Assembly (NCBI GenBank): GCA_964389685.1
Contig: CAYMFM010000044.1
Span: 1 to 32,570, forward strand
Length of the DNA: 32,570 nt
Direction: 5' to 3'
From: G020353115 sp964389685
Lineage (GTDB): Bacteria > Bacteroidota > Bacteroidia > Bacteroidales > VadinHA17
The position numbers were made by a program, and so were the translations under genes. Shown one piece after another: positions 15,632 to 23,783 of this stretch. The first letter of the stretch is position 1. The number at the start of each line of letters is the position of its first letter. The notes beneath the pieces are model-generated. The model did no database searches. It had not been told where the DNA came from and saw only the letters and a list, made by a program, of their open reading frames with translations.

Positions 15632-15669
15632 ACCGGGTCAGTAATACTCAAAACAAAATAGGATCAGCA

Positions 15670-17160
15670 ATGAAAAAAAATCATTTATTCAAAACAGGAT
15701 TCAGTAGTATGCTGCCATTGATCTTCATGGCACTCATACTCTTCTCCTGTACCAGGCAGGAGGATAATCGGTTGCCCAACGTAGTCATCATTTTCATTGA
15801 TGATATGGGGTATGGGGATATTGGATCATTTGGCGCAACGGAGTATGCTACACCGCACCTTGACAGGTTAGCATCGGAGGGGATGCGGTTCACCAATTTT
15901 TATGCAGCACAGGCTGTTTGCAGTGCCTCACGGGCTGCTCTGCTTACCGGGTGCTACCCGAATCGCATTGGAATTTCCGGTGCATTGGGACCAAATGCCA
16001 GGGTGGGTATCCACGAGGATGAGGAGACAATCGCAGAACTCTTAAAGAGCAAAGGGTACGCAACCGGTATCTTTGGAAAATGGCACCTGGGGCACCATGA
16101 CCAATTCCTGCCGCTTCAACATGGATTTGATGAATACCTGGGACTGCCCTACTCCAATGACATGTGGCCGGTTTACTACGATGGGGGAGCAATCAGCGAT
16201 AGTTCCATCAATCCCCATCGCAGAAATTACCCGGTTCTTCCCCTGATTGAAGGAAACGAAAAGCTTGAAGAGATCAGGACGCTCGATGACCAGGCAAAAC
16301 TGACGACTCTCTATACGGAACGTGCGGTTGATTTTATCCAGCGGCACCAGGGTGAACCATTCTTCCTCTATCTTCCCCATACCATGGTTCATGTTCCACT
16401 GGGCGTATCGGAAAAATTCAAAGGAAAAAGCGAACAGGGATTGTTCGGTGATGTGGTAATGGAAGTAGACTGGTCCGTCGGACAAATGATGAATACATTA
16501 AAAGAACTGGGGCTCGATAAGAACACACTGGTCCTGTTCACCAGCGACAATGGTCCCTGGCTCAACTACGGGAATCACGCAGGTTCAACCGGTGGACTCA
16601 GAGAAGGCAAAGGAACCAGTTTTGAGGGGGGGCAGCGTGTTCCCTGCATTGTACGCTGGCCCGGCGTAACAGAAGCCGGAACAATAAGCAATAAAATGGC
16701 TTCAACCATTGACATCCTGCCGACACTGGCTGAAATAGCCGGAGCACAATTGCCTGATCATATCATTGATGGTGTAAGCATACTACCCTTGCTCCGGGGA
16801 GATGAAACGGCAAATCCACGGGACCACTTTTACTATTACTACCAGCGCAACTCACTGGAGGCTGTAAGGAAAGATCATTGGAAACTGGTATTGCCTCACA
16901 CCCATCGAACCTACGAAGGTGTATTACCGGGGAATGATGGATTTCCCGGTCCCTATGCATGGAAGGAGGCAGAATATGCACTGTATGACCTGAGAAGGGA
17001 TCCGGGAGAACGGTACGATGTGAAGGAGCTTTATCCGGAAATCGTTGCAGAACTGGAAACCCTGGTCGAAAAAGCCCGGCAAGACCTGGGCGATGACCTG
17101 ACCGAACGGACCGGAAAGAATGTGCGGGAAATTGGCAGGCTGAAGGATGATGGAGAATAG
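15670..17160 (+). CDS. lipoprotein sulfatase (arylsulfatase A/GALNS-like)
   Basis: A 496-residue sulfatase of the S1 (alkaline phosphatase-like) family. The signal sequence ends in LFSC, so Cys27 should be lipidated. Metal residues D44/D45 (IFIDDMGYGD) and GKWHLG (136-141) are present, and the formylglycine site is C84 in C-S-A-S-R, followed by AALLTG. The DNGPW motif supplies further metal ligands. YSNDMWP (161-167) resembles arylsulfatase A and GALNS enzymes. The CxAxR form, instead of CxPxR, fits maturation by the anaerobic radical-SAM enzyme anSME. Likely substrate is a sulfated glycan or glycolipid, not defined by sequence. The gene lies in a plus-strand run with DUF2141 and DUF1295 genes. 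Confidence 0.93.
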   Translation: MKKNHLFKTGFSSMLPLIFMALILFSCTRQEDNRLPNVVIIFIDDMGYGDIGSFGATEYATPHLDRLASEGMRFTNFYAAQAVCSASRAALLTGCYPNRIGISGALGPNARVGIHEDEETIAELLKSKGYATGIFGKWHLGHHDQFLPLQHGFDEYLGLPYSNDMWPVYYDGGAISDSSINPHRRNYPVLPLIEGNEKLEEIRTLDDQAKLTTLYTERAVDFIQRHQGEPFFLYLPHTMVHVPLGVSEKFKGKSEQGLFGDVVMEVDWSVGQMMNTLKELGLDKNTLVLFTSDNGPWLNYGNHAGSTGGLREGKGTSFEGGQRVPCIVRWPGVTEAGTISNKMASTIDILPTLAEIAGAQLPDHIIDGVSILPLLRGDETANPRDHFYYYYQRNSLEAVRKDHWKLVLPHTHRTYEGVLPGNDGFPGPYAWKEAEYALYDLRRDPGERYDVKELYPEIVAELETLVEKARQDLGDDLTERTGKNVREIGRLKDDGE

Positions 17161-17192
17161 AAAAAGGGATTGAATTTATCCAAAGTATCACT

Positions 17193-18074
17193 ATGCTCAA
17201 ACCATCCAAAGCCGGGTCTCTTTTTATCTGTTTCGTGAGTTATCTCATCACGCTTGTTTTTTGTGTCCTTATCCTGCGGCATACGGACAGGGGTAATCCA
17301 TTGGTTAACGCTGCAATCCTGGATCTTTTTGCCACACTCCTGATTGTTGCTGTGAGCTATACATTTAACAATTCCAGCCTCTATGATCCATACTGGAGTG
17401 TAGCTCCCTTCCCCATTCTCCTGTATTGGAGCCTTTCAACAGGAAGTGACATACTCACCTTGCGGCAAATGATCATACTGGTCCTCGTGTTATTCTGGGG
17501 AAGCCGCTTAACGTACAACTGGATCAGGCGCTGGAAAGGGTTGCAGGATGAAGACTGGCGCTATGCCAATTTTCGAAAAAAGTATCCACGCTCTTACTGG
17601 ATCGTAAGTCTTTTTGGGATCCATCTATTGCCCACGATTGTGGTTTTTTTAGCCTGCCTCTCCATCTACCCGGCAATTGTTATCAAACCCGCATCATTGG
17701 ATCTATTCGATCTGGTTGCCATTGGGGTAACCCTCTGTGCCATATTGATCGAAACCATTGCTGACGAGCAGTTAAGGAAATTCCTGCACAGGCCAACAGG
17801 TCAATCCTTTTTATCTTCCGGGTTGTGGAAGTACTCCAGGCACCCGAACTATTTTGGTGAAGTCCTGTTCTGGATCGGGTTGTTCCTCTTTTCTTGCGAA
17901 TCAGGTTCCTTCTACTGGTGGACACTGCCAGGACCTATTGGTATGATCACCCTCTTTCTTTTTATCAGTGTCCCCATGATCGATCAGAGGATGCTGCAAA
18001 GAAAAAAGGGATATGCAACGTATATGAGAAATACCTCGGGATTGGTTTTATGGTTTGTAAAGAAGATTGAGTAA
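17193..18074 (+). CDS. DUF1295 membrane protein (steroid 5-alpha-reductase-like)
   Basis: A 293-residue polytopic protein of the DUF1295 family, related to steroid 5-alpha reductases and isoprenylcysteine methyltransferases. The C-terminal signature is clear: FLHRPTGQSFLSSGLW, YSRHPNYFGEVLFW and the RMLQRKKGYATYMRNT end. Several hydrophobic helices precede it. Such enzymes use NAD(P)H or act on lipid-like substrates, but the substrate here is unknown. It is 32 bp after the sulfatase stop and is the last gene of the plus-strand run, followed by a candidate terminator at 18268-18291 and repeats. Confidence 0.9.
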   Translation: MLKPSKAGSLFICFVSYLITLVFCVLILRHTDRGNPLVNAAILDLFATLLIVAVSYTFNNSSLYDPYWSVAPFPILLYWSLSTGSDILTLRQMIILVLVLFWGSRLTYNWIRRWKGLQDEDWRYANFRKKYPRSYWIVSLFGIHLLPTIVVFLACLSIYPAIVIKPASLDLFDLVAIGVTLCAILIETIADEQLRKFLHRPTGQSFLSSGLWKYSRHPNYFGEVLFWIGLFLFSCESGSFYWWTLPGPIGMITLFLFISVPMIDQRMLQRKKGYATYMRNTSGLVLWFVKKIE

Positions 18075-18178
18075 TGAGAAGTGAGTGGTGAGTAGTGAGT
18101 TATTAGAAATAGGTACTCAGACCTAGGTCCTGGGTGCTCGGTAAAAGATTGGAATACATTTTTAGCTCCGTAGACCGT

Positions 18179-18236
18179 GCCTGCCCTCCTGCGGCGGGTA
18201 AACCCTGCCAGTCCGGCAGGCTGGCGGCAGGCAGGA
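18179..18236. repeat. GC-rich palindromic REP-like element
   Basis: Nested inverted repeats built from CCTGCC/GGCAGG: inner arms 18204-18209 and 18215-18220, outer arms GCCTGCC (18179-18185) and GGCAGGC (18226-18232). The same CTGCC/GGCAG palindrome recurs at 19797-19812 and 27457-27475, so it is a dispersed family. It lies in a 386-bp gene-free stretch between convergent genes (18075-18460). Confidence 0.7.
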
Positions 18237-18267
18237 GCGAAATATTGGTAGACGTCAAACAACAATT

Positions 18268-18291
18268 CCGATATTGTATCGGACATTTTTG
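18268..18291 (+). terminator. candidate intrinsic terminator
   Basis: TCCGATA (18268-18274) and TATCGGA (18278-18284) form a perfect 7-bp stem with a 3-nt loop, followed by CATTTTTG. It is 194 bp after the DUF1295 stop, so the distance weakens the call. Confidence 0.4.
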
Positions 18292-18295
18292 CATG

Positions 18296-18464
18296 TAGAG
18301 GCTGTCTCAAGAGTAAATATAAAAAGTTTCACGCAGAGAACGCAGAGAACCGCAAAGTACGCAAAAGTCTAATTATTAGGCATATAATCTTTGCGATCTT
18401 TGCGAATTTCTTTGCGAACTTAGCGTGAAATCATCTCTTTGTGTATTTTTGAGACAGCCCCTAC
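18296..18464. mobile_element. MITE-like element with 16-bp terminal inverted repeats
   Basis: Ends GTAGAGGCTGTCTCAA (18296-18311) and TTGAGACAGCCCCTAC (18449-18464) are inverted with one mismatch; GGCTGTCTCAA is a common insertion-sequence end. Inside, TTTCACGC (18328-18335) and GCGTGAAA (18423-18430) frame long imperfect arms of CGCAAAG/CTTTGCG units, so the whole element can fold into a hairpin. There is no transposase, and a TA duplication is possible (18297-18298 and 18462-18463). The right end overlaps the stop codon of the beta-barrel-like gene. It was probably mobilised by a transposase elsewhere. Confidence 0.7.
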
Positions 18465-19150
18465 TTCCCAAACGGAAAGCCAATCTGCAGTTCCACTAAA
18501 AGATAAAAACGGGCAGCCGGTGTTTTCGGGCTGTGCCAGGGTTGCCCGAGTTCATCTTCCAGATAATAACCAAGCTTCGTTGGATAAGCAACTCCAGCCA
18601 CACCGCCTAAATTCAGTGACCGGCGTGACTTGAAAAGCCATTTGTGACCAAAAGTCCCGCCAACCATGATATCGGTCTCACGGTTTAATTGATCTCCAAA
18701 TGCTCCTGCATCTTTCTCATCATAACCACCAAAACCATACTCAAAATACCCTCCCCAGTAAAACCTGCCAGGGCTCTGGATGTTACCAAGCAGGGACTTA
18801 ATGCTGACTCCCAACCCCATGCTTGCGGGAATAACCCGTACATCGGAAGATTTCCAGAAATCGGTGTAACGGGCATGATATAACAATCCGCCATAATAGT
18901 ATCTAAAATGTGGAGTAATAAATGTATTTTGAAAGATGCGTAACTCCAATGATATAGCAGGTCCATATTCAATTAGTCCGAGGGGATCAACCTGCCATAT
19001 GATCCGCTCAACCCGGTCATCAACTATGTGGTTTGGCAAATGTGAATTGTATCCAGTTGAAAAACATTTGCCCAATGGTACCATGAAAAGAAAGGCAATG
19101 ATGCAACAATACCTGATCCGTCTGTTTTTGTTTATGTTTGCAAAAAACAT
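18461..19150 (-). CDS. beta-barrel-like outer membrane protein
   Basis: A 229-residue exported protein. The signal peptide starts at ATG 19150 (MFFANINKNRRIRYCCIIAFLF); the frame extends to 19288 but that extension is not signal-like. The mature part alternates aromatic and polar residues in strand-like stretches (ISLELRIFQNTFITPHFRYYYGG, split across strands), typical of small Bacteroidota outer-membrane barrels, and ends LQIGFPFGK. The TAG stop lies in the terminal repeat of the MITE-like element, so the natural end may have been altered. Divergent from the gene at 19241. Function unknown. Confidence 0.65.
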   Translation of the reverse strand: MFFANINKNRRIRYCCIIAFLFMVPLGKCFSTGYNSHLPNHIVDDRVERIIWQVDPLGLIEYGPAISLELRIFQNTFITPHFRYYYGGLLYHARYTDFWKSSDVRVIPASMGLGVSIKSLLGNIQSPGRFYWGGYFEYGFGGYDEKDAGAFGDQLNRETDIMVGGTFGHKWLFKSRRSLNLGGVAGVAYPTKLGYYLEDELGQPWHSPKTPAARFYLLVELQIGFPFGK

Positions 19151-19240
19151 ATTACCTTTAGTTATTTCAGTAAACTTACAAATCTTTATCCTTACTGCAT
19201 TCTTAAGACGGCATATAAACTTCCAAAAAACAGTAATACA

Positions 19241-19738
19241 TTGATAAAAACTTCTACAGACAAACTTTTGAAATACAGCCTCGGACACATGTTACCACCC
19301 GTTGCGGTCTACATGGGATATTTTTTTATGCTGGTTGGTATTCCAAGTATCATTTTCGGGAATCCCTTCCTTGGGGGAGGTATAATTCTGTTGGGATTGT
19401 TTATCAGTTTTACTTTTCGGGGAGTGATCATTGATGTGCAGAAAAGGGAAGTGTTAACCTATACCAGCATTATCTGGATAAAAAGAGACAAACAGGTAAA
19501 GAACCTGGATGATTACAGGATCATTACGGTGAACCGATCCTCCATGAGCTACCGTTCCTATAGCTGGTCGAACAGGTCGGCTGTCTTTACCAATTACTAT
19601 TATACCCTCTTCCTGTCAAAAGACACAAACAAAAAAGGCATTCCGGTAGCTACGTTTAAAAAGAGGGAAACAGCCCAGGAGGAGGCACAAAAACTGGAGA
19701 AATTGTTTGATCTGAGACTGCAGGCAACGAGAATGTAA
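19241..19738 (+). CDS. two-TM membrane protein of unknown function
   Basis: A 165-residue protein I cannot place in a family. Two hydrophobic segments (about residues 20-38 and 42-62) form a hairpin near the N-terminus. The rest is a PH-like cytoplasmic domain pattern (GVIIDVQKREVLTY, then KNLDDYRIITVNRSS) ending in a charged helix (KKRETAQEEAQKLEKLF). This layout resembles small bacterial membrane proteins with a PH-like domain, which is only a suggestion. The start is TTG 19241 or ATG 19289; no earlier ATG exists in frame after the stop at 19172. It is divergent from the barrel gene. Confidence 0.6.
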   Translation: MIKTSTDKLLKYSLGHMLPPVAVYMGYFFMLVGIPSIIFGNPFLGGGIILLGLFISFTFRGVIIDVQKREVLTYTSIIWIKRDKQVKNLDDYRIITVNRSSMSYRSYSWSNRSAVFTNYYYTLFLSKDTNKKGIPVATFKKRETAQEEAQKLEKLFDLRLQATRM

Positions 19739-19771
19739 CTTCCCTGTGGGTAGAATTTGCAGATCGATTTT

Positions 19772-19981
19772 TTTCTAATTGGGTATTCGGTTTTCGCCTG
19801 CCATACGGCAGGTAAAGTTACGAAACNNNNNNNNNNNNNNNNNNNNNNNNNNNNNNNNNNNNNNNNNNNNNNNNNNNNNNNNNNNNNNNNNNNNNNNNNN
19901 NNNNNNNNNNNNNNNNNNNNNNNNNNTTTCTAATTGGGTATTCGGTTTTCGCCTGCCATACGGCAGGTAAAGTTACGAAAC
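19772..19981. repeat. exact 55-bp direct repeat flanking a scaffold gap
   Basis: The 55 bp at 19772-19826 are identical to 19927-19981, one copy on each side of the 100 N. Each copy holds a CCTGCC-ATAC-GGCAGG palindrome of the dispersed family. An identical overlap of 55 bp at the two contig ends looks like an unmerged k-mer overlap, so the true genome may have a single copy. Confidence 0.9.
19827..19926. other. scaffold gap (100 N) in intergenic region
   Basis: A run of exactly 100 N in the 331-bp gene-free interval between the two-TM gene and the metallo-beta-lactamase gene. Apart from the duplicate flanks and a possible -7 box I see nothing else in this interval. Confidence 0.95.
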
Positions 19982-19995
19982 CCGATTGAAAAAAA

Positions 19996-20003
19996 TAACT
20001 TTG
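19996..20003 (+). promoter_or_regulatory. candidate -7 element TAACTTTG
   Basis: TAACTTTG matches TAnnTTTG, 66 bp before the ATG at 20070. No TTG is found at the expected 17-23 bp upstream, so the call is weak. Confidence 0.3.
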
Positions 20004-20069
20004 ATCCTTTGGATAGTTGTATAATGAGTTTATTTAATTATAGTATGTTTGTTTATAAAACCTGTGATC

Positions 20070-21041
20070 ATGCACCGGGTCCCAACTAACCTCATTCGTA
20101 CCGGCATCCTCCTGATTTGTACCGGTTTATTGTATTTCTCCTGCAGCCGTGAAGAAAAATCAGCACCACCGGCAGACAGGGCCTACCTTCTTGTTTTGGG
20201 AACAAGCCAGGACGGTGGATTCCCACAGGCTGGGTGCACAAAAGAATGCTGCAGAAACGCCTGGGAAAATCCGAAAATAAGAAGGCTGGTTGCCTGCATC
20301 GCTATTGTCGATCCGCTGGATGGGAAGCAATGGATCATCGATGCAACACCTGACTTCAGGGAACAATTTTTCAAGCTGGGACAGATTTCAGGAAATTACG
20401 GCAGGCAGTCGATAACAGGTATCATTCTCACCCATGCCCATATCGGACACTATACCGGTCTGATACAACTGGGCAGGGAGGTGATGGGAACAGAGAATAT
20501 CCCGGTGTATGCCATGCCAAGAATGAAACAATTCCTGATGGAAAATGGTCCCTGGAACCAGCTGGTAACCCTGAAAAATATTGAGATTCAAACCATGAAG
20601 AGTGATTCCTCCATTCAACTGAACGAAAGGATCTCAATTACTCCAATCCTGGTCCCCCACAGGGATGAATATTCTGAAACCGTGGGGATCCTGATTGAAA
20701 GTGATCAGAAAAAGGTCCTCTATATTCCTGATATCGACAAATGGGCAGACTGGGAAAGGGATATATGCACAATGATTTCATCAGTTGATATAGCTTTCCT
20801 GGATGGCACCTTTTACCGGAATGGGGAGATTCCCGGCAGGGATATGAGCGAAATCCCCCACCCTTTTATTGAAGAGAGTTTTGAGCGATTCAAAGAGCTT
20901 TCTCCAGAAAACAAATCAAAAGTTCATTTTATCCATTTTAACCACACCAATCCCGTTGTTATTGAGGGGAGCGAACCCTATAATGAAGTGTATAAAAAAG
21001 GATTTAACATTACCAGGGAAGGACAAATAATAATCTTTTAA
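20070..21041 (+). CDS. PqqB-like metallo-beta-lactamase-fold lipoprotein
   Basis: A 323-residue MBL-fold protein of the PqqB-related group. ATG 20070 opens a lipoprotein signal ending LYFSC (Cys25). The PqqB-like opening is visible as LVLGTSQDGGFPQAGC (42-56) with further cysteines C60 and C61, then IDATPDFREQF. The metal motif is HAHIGH (122-127), in which the usual Asp of HxHxDH is Gly, with H197 (VPHRDE), D221 and H-F-N-H near the end as other ligands. True PqqB acts in PQQ synthesis; no other pqq gene is present, and lipid anchoring is unlike it. A hydrolase or lactonase role is more likely. It leads a three-gene operon, 12 bp before the dehydrogenase. Confidence 0.82.
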   Translation: MHRVPTNLIRTGILLICTGLLYFSCSREEKSAPPADRAYLLVLGTSQDGGFPQAGCTKECCRNAWENPKIRRLVACIAIVDPLDGKQWIIDATPDFREQFFKLGQISGNYGRQSITGIILTHAHIGHYTGLIQLGREVMGTENIPVYAMPRMKQFLMENGPWNQLVTLKNIEIQTMKSDSSIQLNERISITPILVPHRDEYSETVGILIESDQKKVLYIPDIDKWADWERDICTMISSVDIAFLDGTFYRNGEIPGRDMSEIPHPFIEESFERFKELSPENKSKVHFIHFNHTNPVVIEGSEPYNEVYKKGFNITREGQIIIF

Positions 21042-21053
21042 TTACATATTTCA

Positions 21054-22100
21054 ATGAAAGCACTCACCTTTCAGGATATCCGGGATATTCGTTATCGGGA
21101 AGTTCCTGATCCGCTTATTGTGTCCCCTACCGATGTCATCGTAAAAATCAGTCATTCAGCCGTTTGCGGATCAGATCTTCATGTATATCACGGGCGGGAA
21201 ACTGGAATTGATACCGGTACGGTGATGGGGCATGAATTTGTCGGTGAGATCATTGAAACGGGATCAGGTGTAAGAAACTTCGGAAGAGGGGATCAAGTCA
21301 TCAGTCCGTTTACAACCAGTTGTGGTGAATGCTATTTCTGCAGGAACGGATTGACAGCCCGGTGTATTCATGGACAACTATTCGGATGGGTAGAGAATGG
21401 CAACGGCCTGCAGGGTGTGCAGGCTGAGTATGTCAGGGTACCGCTTGCCGATTCAACACTTGTAAAGTATCCCGGCCACATCTCACCGGAAAAAGCCATG
21501 CTGGCGGGTGATATTCTCTCCACGGGATATTATTGTGCAGATATGGCAGAGGTAAACCGGGATGGAAGCTATGCCGTACTGGGTTGCGGTCCCGTGGGGT
21601 TACTGGCGATCATGAGTGCGATTGAAATGGGAGCGGTGAAGATATGGGCAATTGATTCCATTCCCTATCGCCTGGAAGCAGCCGGCTCTCTTGGTGCCGA
21701 ACCGGTTAATCTCAAAAACGGATCGCCATTGGAAGAGATCATGAACAGCACAAAGGGTGTTGGAGTGGATGCGGTGATGGAAGCCGTGGGTAGCCACGAA
21801 GCTACGAAACTTGCCTACGATCTGGTGCGGCCAGGAGGCATTATCTCCACTGTTGGTGTTCATACCGATCACCAGTTTGCTTTCTCTCCTGTTCAGGCAT
21901 ATGATAAAAACATTACCTTTAAAATTGGTCGCTGCCCGGCACGGTTCTATATGGAGAAGCTCTTGAAGAAAATGGAAGAAGGTAAGTTTGACCTGGAGAG
22001 AATTCTTACTCACAGGTATCCCCTTTCAGCGGGTAAAAAAGCATACAAGGTTTTTGACAGGAAGGAAGATGATTGTTTGAAAATAATTCTCGAGACATGA
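21054..22100 (+). CDS. zinc-dependent alcohol dehydrogenase (MDR family)
   Basis: A 348-residue medium-chain dehydrogenase/reductase. Catalytic zinc ligands are C38 (AVCGSDLH) and GHE (H60, E61). The structural zinc site has four cysteines, C90, C93, C96 and C104 (CGECYFC then ARC). The coenzyme site is VLGCGPVG followed by an acidic residue (AIDSIPYR), which points to NAD. The nearest described relatives are glutathione-independent formaldehyde or threonine-type dehydrogenases; the substrate is unknown. It is the middle gene of the MBL-ADH-PLP operon, and its TGA overlaps the next ATG by 4 bp (ATGA). Confidence 0.93.
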   Translation: MKALTFQDIRDIRYREVPDPLIVSPTDVIVKISHSAVCGSDLHVYHGRETGIDTGTVMGHEFVGEIIETGSGVRNFGRGDQVISPFTTSCGECYFCRNGLTARCIHGQLFGWVENGNGLQGVQAEYVRVPLADSTLVKYPGHISPEKAMLAGDILSTGYYCADMAEVNRDGSYAVLGCGPVGLLAIMSAIEMGAVKIWAIDSIPYRLEAAGSLGAEPVNLKNGSPLEEIMNSTKGVGVDAVMEAVGSHEATKLAYDLVRPGGIISTVGVHTDHQFAFSPVQAYDKNITFKIGRCPARFYMEKLLKKMEEGKFDLERILTHRYPLSAGKKAYKVFDRKEDDCLKIILET

Positions 22101-23194
22101 TACCTCTTTTCGAAAAATACCCAACGCTACAAGAAAAACTTGCTTACGTCAGCTTATGCGAGTTACCCACACCGGTTCTTCGTCTGACCAGGCTCGGTGA
22201 ACAACTGGGCACCAAGCACCTGTACCTTAAACAGGACGGATTGACCAGCAAGCACTATGGCGGGAATAAGATCCGGAAACTGGAATTTCTGCTGGGTGAG
22301 GCAAAGCAGAAGGGATTTAAAAAAGTCATGACCTTTGGATATTCAGGTTCCAATCACGCTACAGCCACTGCTATTCATGCAAACGTTCTTGGAATGAAGA
22401 GCATCTCCATGCTTGTTTCCCAGAAAAATGCAGATTACGTGAGAAAAAACCTGCTGCTGAGTTATGCCGGAAATGCCGAGATCCATCATTACAAAAACCG
22501 GGAAGAGAGAGCAAGGGGTGAAAAACTGCAAAAGCTTAAACACCTGATCCTGGATCGAAAACCGGTATACACCATCCCGTTGGGCGGGTCATCACCCCCG
22601 GGCATTACCGGGTTTGTAAATGCCGCTTTTGAACTAAAGTCACAGGTAGACAACAACCTGGTGCCTGAGCCGGACCTGATTTATGTTGCATTAGGAAGCG
22701 CAGGAACTGCAGTTGGTTTGTTCCTGGGTGTCAAACTGCTTGGACTGAAAACAGAAATTGTTCCTGTTCGTGTAATCGAGCCTGAAATTACAGGAGAGGA
22801 GCGTATCCGTTCAGCATTTGATGATACCATTGCATTTCTTCATGCGCATGATCCATCTATGCCTCTTTTAGAATTCTGCATGGATGACTTTCCTGTGCGG
22901 AATGAATTTTTAGGTGACGGCTACGGGAAATTCACCGAAGAGGGGATACATGCCATGCGTTTACTTGAAGAAACGGAAGAAATACAGCTTGACGGAACCT
23001 ATACAGGGAAAGCCATGGCAGCCCTGATGCAGGATGCGTTATCCGGGCTACTGAAGGATAAAACCGTTTTGTTCTGGAATACCCTCAATGCGCATGACTT
23101 TTCAGAGGAAATAAAAGATATCGACTACAGGAGGTTACCCAAAAAAGTGCATTGGTTTTTCGAATCGGAAGTACAGGATCCATCCGTCAGATAA
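22097..23194 (+). CDS. D-cysteine desulfhydrase / ACC deaminase family enzyme
   Basis: A 365-residue fold-type II PLP enzyme. The Schiff-base lysine is K58 in HYGGNKIRKLEF; SGSNHATATA and the glycine-rich PLGGSSPPG phosphate-side loop follow. The family contains 1-aminocyclopropane-1-carboxylate deaminases, which give 2-oxobutyrate and ammonia, and D-cysteine desulfhydrases, which give pyruvate, sulfide and ammonia; eye reading cannot separate these. The start is ATG 22097, which overlaps the dehydrogenase stop, so translation is coupled. An upstream TTG at 22073 is in frame but lies inside the dehydrogenase gene. Confidence 0.87.
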   Translation: MIPLFEKYPTLQEKLAYVSLCELPTPVLRLTRLGEQLGTKHLYLKQDGLTSKHYGGNKIRKLEFLLGEAKQKGFKKVMTFGYSGSNHATATAIHANVLGMKSISMLVSQKNADYVRKNLLLSYAGNAEIHHYKNREERARGEKLQKLKHLILDRKPVYTIPLGGSSPPGITGFVNAAFELKSQVDNNLVPEPDLIYVALGSAGTAVGLFLGVKLLGLKTEIVPVRVIEPEITGEERIRSAFDDTIAFLHAHDPSMPLLEFCMDDFPVRNEFLGDGYGKFTEEGIHAMRLLEETEEIQLDGTYTGKAMAALMQDALSGLLKDKTVLFWNTLNAHDFSEEIKDIDYRRLPKKVHWFFESEVQDPSVR

Positions 23195-23282
23195 TTAACC
23201 CGGGTCAACCCTGATAAAAGTCAAATTCAATACCCTCTATTTGGTTAAAAGATACGGTTGAGAAGTAAAGTATACGGTTGTT

Positions 23283-23708
23283 TCAGTCCCGGGATTTAGG
23301 GATTGATCTGAATCCACCCAAACTAGCCGATACCAGGTAAAACAGGAGGTAGATGCCTTCTTTCATGTCCAGGCTTCCACCAAAAATTTTGTTTTCCAGG
23401 AAACTGAAAATGGCGATTACAATCCCTACCAGGATCCCATGCAGGAGAAACTGTCCGCCTGCTTTTCTTGCAACCAACATGCCACCAAAGAAAGCAAGAA
23501 TAATGGTTAGCAGGGGGCTAAGCCACATGCCCAGCCATTCGGCGAACTGCCCGATCATTTCGGCGTCAGGTGCTCCCCGCTCCCTGAATGCCAGGATAAA
23601 TGCATAAACGGTTGCCACCAGCATCAGGACCAGAAAAGCGATAACAACAGCAGCTATTCCGGTGAGGACAGCCCGAAGCCAGAGAATTTTGCTTGATGTT
23701 TCAGACAT
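23283..23708 (-). CDS. four-TM membrane protein of unknown function
   Basis: A 141-residue membrane protein with four helices (near residues 11-39, 60-80, 86-106 and 117-133). Polar loops carry RERGAPDAEMIGQFAEW and the last residues are charged (RSIPKSRD). I do not recognise a family; it resembles the TIGR04086/DUF-type small polytopic proteins only in length and topology. The gene lies 75 bp downstream of the ankyrin gene on the same strand and is convergent with the PLP-enzyme gene. Confidence 0.65.
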   Translation of the reverse strand: MSETSSKILWLRAVLTGIAAVVIAFLVLMLVATVYAFILAFRERGAPDAEMIGQFAEWLGMWLSPLLTIILAFFGGMLVARKAGGQFLLHGILVGIVIAIFSFLENKIFGGSLDMKEGIYLLFYLVSASLGGFRSIPKSRD

Positions 23709-23783
23709 GGTTCAGTGATTTTTTTATGGGTAATTTCTTATGAGTAATAAGGTTGTTCACCCTGGTGCTTTTCCTTCTCTGTC

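Noticed and set aside
18103..18294. Minus-strand 63-codon frame
   Set aside because: It runs through the REP-like palindromes and has no protein-like pattern; it is relevant only as the frame left open if the MITE is removed.
18301..18460. Possible CRISPR array in CGCAAAG/CGCAGAG repeats
   Set aside because: The repeats are irregular, have no equal spacers and pair as inverted arms of the MITE-like element.
19151..19288. Longer start for the barrel-like gene
   Set aside because: It overlaps the divergent gene at 19241 and has no signal character, while ATG 19150 opens a signal peptide.
19779..19970. Plus-strand frame across the N gap
   Set aside because: It consists of the duplicated 55-bp sequence plus N and is an assembly artefact.
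20070..21041. True PqqB and PQQ biosynthesis
   Set aside because: No pqqA, pqqC, pqqD or pqqE genes are nearby and the protein is lipid-anchored with an altered metal motif.
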